Source: Lepturacanthus savala (lineage: Eukaryota > Chordata > Actinopteri > Scombriformes > Trichiuridae). Taken from it: a stretch of DNA of 64,000 nucleotides. The stretch lies in assembly GCA_030544235.1 (NCBI GenBank), contig CM060474.1, forward strand, positions 3,817,898 through 3,881,897. Reading direction: 5' to 3'. Of the stretch, positions 35,612 through 47,600 are shown in pieces. Both the position numbers and the translations under genes were made by a program. The stretch's first letter is position 1, and every line of letters starts with the position of its first letter. Under the pieces are notes generated by a model. That model ran no database searches. It was given only the letters and a program-made list of their open reading frames with translations, and was not told the DNA's origin.

Positions 35612-38600
35612 TGGCTGCAGCGACACCACATATTTGGCTGCCACCTCTTCTCTGCAGGCATGTGTGAGTGTGATAACAGTCCTGCTGTTTGACACACACT
35701 GATATGCAGCCCCCCTCACACCCCCAGGCCTTGGCTCACGTTGGCCTTGTTTTGTTTCAGCAGTTTTGTGTTGGAAGCGTCCGCAGCTTTTCAGCTTCCA
35801 GCCTGTTTGTGTGTGTAATCAGTCTCTGAGTCGTCCACAGATACAGAAACAACACATCTGTGGTTTTAACTATTGATGCTAAATAGCTGCAAGTGACTAA
35901 AGCAGATGTGATGTGGCAGGTGGATCAAATGCAGCCGTGGATGATTAATGGAGCCTGAAGGGGCGAGAGCGAGAGAGAGCAAGAGAGCACCTGTTAGTCA
36001 AACACTCCCCTTTACAATGACCTTTAACCCGTGTGTATGTAGGTGTGTGTGTGTGTGTGTGTGTGTGTGCATGTGTAACACCTCAGTAAAGATCCAGACA
36101 GATAACTGAGAGCATTGCCATTTTACTCTAACTAAACAGAGCTGCAACATTTAGTTGATTAATCATTAGTTATTATCTACATTGATAATTGGTTAATCAA
36201 TTTGAGAATTTTTAAGAAGACAATAATAATAAATTCTCTGGTTCCAGCTTTTCAATTCAGATTATTTTCTGGTTTCTGTTGAATTGATGATTTTTCGGTT
36301 GTGGACCATTGGTCTTGACAAAAAAAAAGATAGATAATCAAATTGATAATAGATTATTCTACGATAGAAATAGTCCTTGGGACGTGGTTAAGTAAAGTCT
36401 CTTCAATTTATATAGCTCCAAATAACAACAAAAGTTACTATATAAGTGGTGTGTGTGTAGGTGTGAGTGTGGGTGTGTGTGTGGGTGTGTGGTGGGTTTC
36501 AGCCAGGCCTTCTGTCCTCCCTGGTTAATGAGGCCTTTATGGAGATGGGGGAGACGAGCGCTGGCCAGGAGACTGCAGCTGTTAGAACCCTGTGTGTATG
36601 TTTGTGTGTGTGTGTATTGGGGGAGGGGGGGTGGAAAACAGGATTTGAAAATGCTGATTGGTTGGTGTCAGCCCCACTTACAGGCATTATTTGGATGGTA
36701 TAGGCAGAGCTGTGAGGCTGCTCTGAACCCCTGAGCGACTTCTCAATTAGTGGGCGGCCTAGCGGAACTGCCAGACACTATTGTGCAACCCCCCCCACCC
36801 CCCCCACCCCCCCACCCCCACCACCACCACACACACACACACACACAGAGCCTGAACCAACCAGATCTCTGCAATGATCCGACACTGGTCAAGTTATTCT
36901 GTGCTGAGAACATGATATGATAGAAGCTTCTTGTTGTTCTCACAGAACGAAATGTGATGTCTGTGATGTTCAATTCAATGTTCTGACAAGGTCTGTAACT
37001 AAGGACTATTTTGATAGTGGATTAATTTATTGGATATCAAAATAATAATGATAGTTTGTCAAAAAAAAATCAGTCATTCTGTTATTAAAATACATCCAGT
37101 AGTTTAACAGTGTTCCTGTCTGTAATTTTAGCTGTGTTTCTGTCTGTAGTTAAATGTTTCTGTCTGTAGGTTAACAGTGTTTCTGTCTGTAGTTGAATGT
37201 TTCTGTCTGTAGGTTAACAGTGTTTCTGTCTGTAATTTAGCTGTGTTTCTGTCTGTATGTTAACAGTGTTTCTGTCTGTAGGTTAACAGTGTTTCTGTCT
37301 GTAATTTAGCTGTGTTTCTGTCTGTAGGTTAACAGTGTTTCTGTCTGTAGTTGAGTGTTTCTGTCTGTAGGTTAACAGTGTTTCTGTCTGTAGTTGAGTG
37401 TTTCTGTCTGTAGGTTAACAGTGTTTCTCTCTATAGTTGAGTGTTTCTGTCTGTAGGTTAACAGTGGTTCTGTCTGTAGTTGAGTGTTTCTGTCTGTAGG
37501 TTAATGGTGTTTCTGTCTGTAGGTTAACAGTGTTTCTGTCTGTAGGTTAACGGTATTTCTGTCTGTAGGTTAACAGTGTTTCTGTCTGTAGGTTAACAGT
37601 GTTTCTCTCTGTAGTTGAGTGTTTCTGTCTGTAGGTTAATGGTGTTTCTGTCTGTAGGTTAACGGTGTTTCTGTCTGTAGGTTAACAGTGTTTCTGTCTG
37701 TAGGTTAACGGTGTTTCTGTCTGTAGGTTAACGGTGTTTCTGTCTGTAGGTTAACAGTGTTTCTGTCTGTAGGTTAACGGTGTTTCTGTCTGTAGGTTAA
37801 CGGTGTTTCTGTCTGTAGGTTAACGGTGTTTCTGTCTGTAGGTTAACGGTGTTTCTGTCTGTAGGTTAACGGTGTTTCTGTCTGTAGGTTAACGGTGTTT
37901 CTGTCTGTAGGTTAACAGTGTTTCTGTCTGTAGGTTAACAGTGTTTCTGTCTGTAGGTTAACGGTGCTTCTGTCTGTAGGTTAACAGTGTTTCTGTCTGT
38001 AGGTTAACAGTGTTTCTGTCTGTAGGTTAGCAGTGTTTCTGTCTGTAGGTTAACGGTGCTTCTGTCTGTAGTTGAGTGTTTCTGTCTGTAGGTTAACAGT
38101 GTTTCTGTCTGTAGGTTAACGGTGTTTCTGTCTGTAGTTGAGTGTTTCTGTCTGTAGGTTAACGGTGTTTCTGTCTGTAGGTTAACGGTGTTTCTGTCTG
38201 TAGGTTAACGGTGTTTCTGTCTGTAGGTTAACAGTGTTTCTGTCTGTAGTTGAGTGTTTCTGTCTGTAGGTTAACAGTGTAGTGTGTAGTCGAGTGTGTA
38301 GTTTAGATTTTGCTGCTGTGAACCTGAATCTCTCCGATAACAAAAGGCACGGAGCAGCAGAATCTGAACCGTTGAGCCGCTCGTTGTCTTCGCTCCGTTC
38401 GTGTAAATGAGATGTAAATGTGGCAATTTTAGCAGCTTGATTTATTCATGCGGAAGCCAAAAAGAAAGAGAAGAATGCTAATGCTACACAGCTTCGCCCT
38501 TGGCCAGGACACATCGACAAACAAGTCACTCAGCGCAGGAATTAACACCTTCATTAAGTCACATGTCTGCAGCTGCGCGCACACACACACACACACACCA

Positions 38601-41600
38601 TCACCTGAAACAACCACATGTTCCTAAAACCTCCACATGTTTGTCAGAGCAAAATTAAAAGACATCAGTTTAAAATCCATACAAAGACTCATTATTGAAA
38701 AGCGTCCGATCTATAATTGGTTTTGTGGGTTTAAAGGATCAATGGGCTGCTGTGTGAATGTTATGCAGAGCTGCTGCAGCTGCTGCTGCATTGATTGCAG
38801 CTTCCTCCAGTTTCCATACGCGTTTAATCTGAGAAATGCTAAAGAGGCAATCAAAGCATCTGCAGCCGCTGTCAGAGCAGCGTCAGTCTGCTGATTTCTC
38901 AGCCTCCGTCGCTGCATTAAGAAGCTCTGATCAATGGGAGGGAGCAGACTTATTATAGACAGACACAGGAGGAGCAGGAGGAGGAGGAGGAGGAGGAGGA
39001 AGAGCAGGAGAGCTGTTGAAATACAGAGCAGCAGCTCTGCAGATTAAACCCATAGAAAAAAGGCTGAGAGAGTTAATGAAATAAATAAAACTGTTCAGCA
39101 ATTATCATTAAAACTGGAGATGTTTCAGCAAACAACAGCAAATATATTTATAACAAGCTCAGCTACAAACAGGTTCCAAGATGTTCTAAGAAAGGTGGAA
39201 AGTCAGCATCTACAATAATAAAAGATAATACCTGCAGGAATAAAACATGATGCATGATGCATGATACTACACAGCTCACACTGGGAAAAAAATCAGCTGT
39301 CAGATATGGATCTAAAAATAACTTAATTCATAACATTTTTACTGTAACGTCAGAATATTTTACCATAAAGTCAGAATATTTTACTGCTGTAATATTAAAA
39401 ACATGTTTTGATTTTTAACCTTGTTTTGAGTGATGACTTTGTTTTGTTTTTTTTACCTATATCCTATCAAAATTTATATACAAAATTCTTAATTCAGAAT
39501 ATGTTACAGTAATGTCAGAAAATTTTACCCTAATGTCAGAACATTTTACTGTAACTTTAAAATATTTTACTTTTACATCAAAATATTTTACTATAATTTC
39601 AGTACATTTTACCATAACCGAGAATAGTAATATAATAATAAAATAATGATAAGAAGAATAGTTTACTATAACATCAAAACGTTTACCATAATGTCAGAAT
39701 ATTTTACCATAATGTCAGAATATTTTCCTATAACATCAGAACATTTTACCATAACTCCAGAATGTTTTACCATAACATCAGAATATTTTACTATGTCAGT
39801 ACATTTTATGGTAACATCAAAACATTTTACTGTAACTTTAAAATCTTTTACCATTACATCAGAATATTTTACCGTAACGTCAGAATATTTTACTAGAATA
39901 TCAGTACATTTTAATCATAACATCAAAATATTTTACTATAACATCACAACATTTTACAGTAACTTAAAAATATTTTATTGTAAGTCATAATATTTTACAT
40001 AACATCAGGATATTTTACTGCTGTAATATTTTCCATATTTCATTAACATTTCCACTTTTAACTACATTTATATTAACAGACTGATAATATTTGAAACAAA
40101 TTCCAGCAGCTGCTGACTTTCCTGTGTACTGTGAAGTTAGCGTAATTAATAAATGTTCAATAATTTGTTGTTCAGCAGATATGATGCTGCACCTCTGCAG
40201 CTTCCAGCTCAGTGTTCGGTTAAATGAGACGACACATAAACGTTAAAAGCTCTGAAAGCAGCCTGTAATTGTTATGTTGTGCTTAGAAAAGCTTGGCTGC
40301 CATTAACCTCCCAACACCACAATTCACTTCACACGTCTAGCAATTACCTCGCCAATAACGCCCCAGCTCACAGGACGCCTGCGTTCTGAATTTCCTGTAA
40401 TTAAATTGGGCTTTTCACATGTAATCTGGAAATGCTGAAGGGGTCAAACTGGGCTCTGCAGTAATGGAGTGATTGAGTCTGAAGGAGGGTCTGACACAGA
40501 CTGGAGGGGCTGATTCCTGCCGCCGCTTAATTGTCCTGATGAGAGGGTCACATTTCCTTAAGCAGAGGTCGAGAGCGCCGGCGCCGTGTTTTGTTTCCCA
40601 AAGCACAGAGGGAACGACGTTAATGGGAAAATGAAACGATGACATCAACGGCAAACGGCTTCGTGATGTGGAAACGATTCAATGAAATACTTAAGACAGG
40701 TTCAAACTCCGAATAAGCAGCTATGTGATGAATGTAAAGACTTAGGCAAAAACTCTGATCATTAACAAGTCGTTTTGTTTGATGCGACTTTGATGAAGAT
40801 AAGTCTGCAGATGTTCTGAATCTGATTAATCACCGCTTTAAACCAACACAAATAGAATAGCTGGAACTGTTAGTCAATTAATCAATTAATTAATTATTAT
40901 TAATTATTATTAATCAGTAAATAGGATAGTTTATTGGTATGTAAGTAACTTTTGGGACTCATTAGGTTGTATGCACTAGGAATTTTCCATTTTTTAATAG
41001 AATTAAATGTAAAAAAAAAAAAAACAAAATAAAATAAAATAAATAAAACATAAAATAAAAATAAAGTTTTCTTAGCCTATTTTTTTTTCCAAATTTGGAC
41101 TAAATCTGAATCTTATAAATGTTATGTCCTTCAAAATAAAACCCCCCTTTTTACACCTAACTCTAAAAATATAGATTTTATATCACAGCTTTTTAGAAAA
41201 ATTAAGATAAAGTAATTGTTGCCATATGACAACACTATGAAAAAGAGGGTTAATAATTTCAATAATTGAAAGATTAATTCAGAATAGCTGTTAGTGGGCT
41301 GCAGCCCTAAAAGGAAGTAGTGTGTGACTAGTCTTGGTGAAAATTTGGAATCTGTCCATGGGAATAAATTATAAATATAGATTTACCTTGTCATGAAGCA
41401 GGTTTACATGCAAACATTTTCAAACATGTTTGTAGGAGTTGATGATTCGCTCATTCTGTCACATCTCACTTCAAACAGAGAATTTATTCATTTTATTCAA
41501 TCAGCATGTGTTTTTTTTGTTCGGTGAAACAAATAATAAATTTCCGGTCACAAATCAGAGTAAACACTGACATGTTTTTGTAATGATGGTAATTCCAAAA

Positions 41601-44600
41601 GAAAGACGGAAAAACAAAAAGAAAATAGAGGGAAAAAAGTGCAATTCTAACATTCCTGAGCTTAACTTCCCATGAAACAGGTTCCGCCTTTCACAGCTTT
41701 AACTGTGTGAATCAAACCCAGATATTTCAGTTAAAAACATACTGTTCCCATCAACACACACACGCAGACACACAAATACTACAATGAATATGGTGAAAAA
41801 TCCCAAACTAAAACATTATTTTCCGAAATATCTGTGAACATCTGTTTTAGGAAACAAAAAAGTTCAAGAGTTGTTTTCAGTAGGAACCAATCAGATCAGA
41901 GCTGAGGGACAAAGAGTGTTTATAGTTTTTAAAACAGGCTGCTCTGCCCTTTCTGTGTTTTCATGGTATCATTAGCATCAACTTCAGCATCATGATAAAT
42001 ATATGTTGTAGACAGACACAGATCTGCTGTGGAATCATCAGGCAATGGTTTGTGTTTCTACTTTAACTGAAACGACTGAGTCCAGTCTCCTGGACTCGTG
42101 AATTGTTGGACTCGTCCCCTCCAGTGGAGATTAGCTAAATTAGCTGTGAAGTGCAGTGACTCGTGGGACGGTGCATGTTGGGTGCAGATAATTGCAGCGA
42201 GTGTTGCCGCCGCTTGGCAGCGGCTCCGGGCTGCAGGTGGTTTGGCGAAGGGAGGCGACGTTATCCAGCCGCACATCTGGACCCTGCAGGGAGGGAAGCT
42301 TCATAAAGATTGGTCACAACACACGGAGCACTGAGCTGACTAACTGCTGCTGCTCACACTGCTGCTGCTGCTCAAAATACTCACTGCAACTGCTGCTGCT
42401 CAAAATACTGCTGCTCAAACTACAGATCAAACTACTGCTGCTCAAACTACTCCCTACTGCTGCTGCTCAAAATACTGATCAAATTATTGCTGCTCAAACT
42501 ACTGATAAATTACTGCTGGTGCTCAAAATACTGCTGCTCAAACTATTCACTACTGCTGCTGTTCAATCTACTGCTGCTCAAACTACTCACACTACTGCTG
42601 CTGCTCAAAATGCTGATCAAATTATTGCTGCTCAAACTACTGATAAATTACTTCTGGTGCTCAAAATACTGCTGCTCAAACTACTCACACTACTGCTGCT
42701 GCTCAAAATACTGATCAAATTACTGCTGCTGCTCAAAATACTGCTGCTCAAACTACAGTTCAAACTACTGCTACACTACTGCTGCTGCTCAAATTACTGA
42801 TCAAATTACTGCTGCTCAAACTACTCACACTACTGCTGCTTCCCAAACTAGTGATAAAACTGCTGCTGCTCAAACTACGGATCAAACTAATGCTGCTCAA
42901 ACTACTGCTGCCACTACTGCTGCTGCTCAAACTACAGATCAAATTGCTACACTACTGCTGCTGCTCAAACTACTGCTGCTCAAAATACTGATAAAACTAC
43001 TGTTGGTCAAACTACTGCTGCGACTACTGCTGCTGCTCAAACTACTGCTGCTGCTCAAACTACTGCTCAAACTACTGCTCTCTGCCGTAGTGTACTTCTC
43101 TGGTGAAGAGATTATAGAACAGATTCTTTCACTGATATTTTCTCTCTTCTCATTGTTTCAGATGCATCAGAAGATTTTACTGTAATATCAGAACATTTTT
43201 ACCTTAACGTCTGAACATTTTACTATAACACCAGAGAATTTTTACTGTAACATTGGAATATTTTACTGTAACATCAGAACATTTTATTGTACCATCAGAA
43301 CAATGTACTCGAATGTTTCTTTAAATTTCATCAGATTTGAAAGTTGAGTCTCTCTGAGTCTAAATGATGATAGTAGTGAGGTCACAGCTGCCACCAGCAG
43401 TTTCTCTCTTCTCCCACTTTCACAGATGCATGATGTTTTCCAGCCTTTTGCAGGAGTTTCTATAGGAGCTAATTAGGCAGCTCCGTGGCTGCTCTTCAGC
43501 CAACACTTCGGGGGAATGTTCCTCTGTTGGGTCGGCAGTCTCTCAGAGAGCAGCCCATAATTCATCATTAGGATATCAGAGTCCAGGTGCAGATGAGAAC
43601 TGATAGAGCCGGCAGCCAGGCAAGTCGGGGCACTCAAGGAGGAAAATCTTATCCCAGGGACAATTCCCAGGTCACGCCTGTGGTAATTGAAATAATTTTG
43701 CCCCTAGAGTTGTTTAATCACTGACAATCACACATGCAGCAGGCGACTAAATTGAAGAACGTGAGAGTGTGATTACATCTGCCAGCTCTAACGTCTCCCC
43801 TCCCCCGAACCGTTCACGCCAGCAGCCGATTCCCACAGCTGAGATTTTTTTCACCGAGATGAAGCTTTCACCAGTAAAACCATATGATCCGATATGAACC
43901 CTCGTCCTTCCACAGACAAACTTCAGCGTCTCCGCTGTGATTAAATTCCGATGCCGGCACCGCCGCAGATCATCAAACGGACAAAGTACAATCCCATTAA
44001 AAAAGCCTATGTTGAGATGCAACAAATCATTTGTCTGTTATTAACCCTGAGCCTGTAATTATGCAGATTGCCATAGATTTTCCCTGGGTGCTTGGAAGTA
44101 AGATCCAGGGGTTGTTCTCGGCGTGGCAGGCGGACGAGGGAACGGCCGTGCATTACTGAACTTGCCACATTCATCATGTTGACTGATGGCACAGGGAGTC
44201 GGTCCCCGGGTCCCGGTGGTTAATGTAGTGGGTAATTAACTGTCATTTGCCTAGTAATAGGCCGATGATCAATGGTTTGTGAGGAAACAAATTCTAATCC
44301 GGCAGCTGATGAATGCATGCCGAGGCTGGAGCAATTGAAGTGGTGGGAGGGATGGAAAAGACGGGGAGGGGGGAGGAGAGCGCCGCCAGCGCCGCCAACA
44401 GAATTTAAATGCATACTGGAAGCACTGGTTTCCTCCCAGTTCAACGGATTAACCCTGAAATAATTTCTGATAGTGCTGATCTACGTGATCGGGTGAATAA
44501 TGAAGGACGTAATTTATGAATTTAAAGCAATTCACCCGGGGGTTCACCCAAATCAGACAAAAAGTAAGAGAACACAAACCTTCATTGAGTCAAAAAATAT

Positions 44601-47600
44601 ACAGAACAAACTATATGAAGATAAATTACAAACATCAGGATGTTTCTATCTGAATTCTTGCTGCTCAGGCTGTTAAATGTCACAGTTACACAGAATGTGA
44701 GTAGATGTTGGATGTTAGATATTAGATGTTAAGTGTTAGATGTTAATTGTTAAATGTAGGAGGCTGGGTGCTAAATGTTAAATATTAAATGTTAGATGTA
44801 TGTTAGATCTTAAATTTCAGATCCTGGATGTTGGATGTTGAAGGTTAAATATTAGATCTTAGATGTATGCTAGATGTTAAATGTTACATCCTGGATGTTG
44901 GATGTTAAATGTTAGACGTTGAATGTTGGGTGTTAGATGTTGATTGTTTGATGTAGGATGTTAAAGGTTAAATATTAGATGTTAGATGTATATTAGATGT
45001 TAAATGTTAGATCCTGGATGTTGGATGTTAAATGTCAAATGTTGGATGTTAAAGGTTAAATGTTAAATGTTACATCCTGGATGTTAGATGTTAAATGCCA
45101 GATGCTGGATAGTGGATTTATGTTGACTAAGCTAAGAAAAGTCTCTGTCCTGATGCGGCTCCTTCGGGCTCTGAAAGGGGGACGGGGGCTGCGGATCAGA
45201 CTAGTTTTAGGTCCACTGGGCTACAGCCGTGTGGAATGATTTAATTGGTGTGTTTTCTCCCACTGAGTCGCTTCAGCCTGTGATGCACACTGAACTTCTG
45301 ACTGAAACAAGGTGTCGGCCGCCAACTGCTTCAATTCTCTTTCAAATTCAGATTTGAGCAAAAGCATGAATTTTAATTTCATGTTGTATCTTCAGCCTCT
45401 TTAAATATACATGTTATCTTGTCAGCCATGGATATGAAGTGTATGTCAGCCCCACTATTCTACATATGTTATTCTGTTTTCTTTTCTTCAGCCTGCCTCA
45501 CGGAGCAGACAGCTGTAGACCTTTGTCTGCCTCAGAGGTGCATTAGAAATTTATATATTTATTAGCAATTATAATCTAAAAGCACGGAGTCGCAGGCCTT
45601 GTGGTCTTTGCACGCGCGGCCTCTAAACCGACATCCTCTCATTGTGCTGGAGCCTGTGCCTTTGAATTCATTACAAGCCAAACCACGCTTAATTTGCCTC
45701 CTCCCTCGAGAGCCATTAGCGTCTGTGGCATCAAACTGGCGGAGCGGCGAAAGACGAGTGGCAGGTACGATCCATCCATCTTCCCTCCCCACAGGCAGCG
45801 CCGCTGTTCCTGCTGCTGCTGCCGGTTTGAAGAGTGTTCGCCACACAAGCTCTGGCAAAGCCCCGCTCGCTGGATGCTGGAGGAGAATATTAGCAGCCAC
45901 TTCTTAAACTCGGCTTGTCAGAAGGCTGAAATTGTTTGATTTGAGAAGCCCGATGTATGTTTTGTAACCCGGGTTGGGAGGTGGTGTTTAATAATTTACA
46001 GCGGGGAGGTCCGGGATGAATCATGCAGCAAACAGGACGAGAAGCAGCTGCTGTAGGAGTTTGTTGCGTTCGGGACCCTGAGGGTCTCTGAGATCCTCCA
46101 CTGACTCAGGTCGTCATTTACATGGATTTCATTTCCTTTGAAGGAAAAAAAATCAATACATGTGTTGGCTGAAAAATATTCTCAAATATATAATCTCTGT
46201 TTTTTTAGTCCAATAACTCATCCTGAACATCAGTGTCCACTAAAAGCTTATATTTCTGTGGCAGTAACAAAGATCCTCTATGACAAAAATCCTCTGTAAA
46301 AAAGATCATTTATAACAAAGATCCTCTATAACAACTAACCTCTATAACAAAGACCATCTATTTATAACAAAGACTCTGTGACATTCTCTGTAACAAAGAT
46401 CATCTAGAGCAAAGAGCCTCTATAACAACAATCCTCAGTGACAAAGACTGTCTACTAAATGACAAAAATCCTCTCTAACTAAGATTTATTCATTTTCTAT
46501 ACCCACATATTTCTCACTAGGGTCACAGGGGTCTGCTGGAGCCAATCCTTTGATCCTCTATAAATAACAAAGATCCTCTATAAAAAAGATCCTCTTTAAC
46601 AACAATCCTCTATAACAAAGATCCACTATAGGACAACAATGATCCTCTATAAAACAGCAAAGATCCTCTATAAAATGCAGAGCTTGCAGCTTTTATTGAC
46701 ACTTTGAACTTGTTGTGTAATCATTTCTCCTTTATAAAGACTGATAGACTCCAGCAGGCCTGGAAAAAGCCAACATACAGCAAAGTGTACACCTCTACAG
46801 GTACATGACTGTTCCACCTGTTCAAGTCACCACAACATCAGCAGCAGTGAAACATCCGCGCAAAAAATGTTTCACTTCCTTTTCATTTTGGCTCGTCAGT
46901 CAGAAGATAGAGATGAGAGAACCTGCAGAAAACGTTGGATGACACCTTCTCCAGATGGACTCATTACTTTACATTTGTTAATCATAAGGATTTGAAGAAC
47001 ATTGTAGTCAATGCACTTTGTGTGCTCCACCTAAAGAACTGTCCACTTTCCTAAAGAGCAGCAGTAATTTAACATTTACAGAGGTGCCATAGTAACATGA
47101 AGCAAGCAGAGCATCAGAGTGGAGATAAAACCACAAAACAGAGAAAAAATTAACGTTCTCCTGCTCTGAGATATTTCAGCATCAAGAGGTTCAGAGACTT
47201 GTTTCAAAGTTTGTTGCTGAAGACTTGAGAACCACTTTCAACAGTGGAATCATCAGCTTTTTGATCCCTGCTCGATTCGCAGCAATAATGACAAAGGTGA
47301 TCTATATTTAGATCACTGAATCTATATTTCCAGTTATAATTCATGAGAGTTACTTAAAAGTAATGCAATAGTAGTGTAATGGCTTAGATTCTAAATACAG
47401 TAACGAATGACTTGTAAATGAGAGTAATAACGCGTTACAGTTTTGAAGTTGCCCAACACTGTTCTCAACCTCTCAGGTCTGGTTGGACTTGGTCTGGGAC
47501 CAGTAGGTCTTGACTATGACACTAGTCCACACTCACAAACACTGTCTGATCACAGATTTCCAGCCAGCATTTCTCAGACAGACGATCCTCCCATAAATCC

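Noticed and set aside
37105..38283. Regularly spaced repeats that could suggest a CRISPR array
   Set aside because: Units are contiguous without unique spacers, and the setting is a vertebrate intron. It is a minisatellite.
42192..42942. Poly-Leu and poly-Ser frames of up to 202 codons
   Set aside because: They are products of the CTGCTGCTCAAA minisatellite, with no start context or family.
45562..45939. Overlapping 102-112-codon frames on both strands
   Set aside because: Three frames are open together in a GC-richer block with no domain. More likely non-coding.
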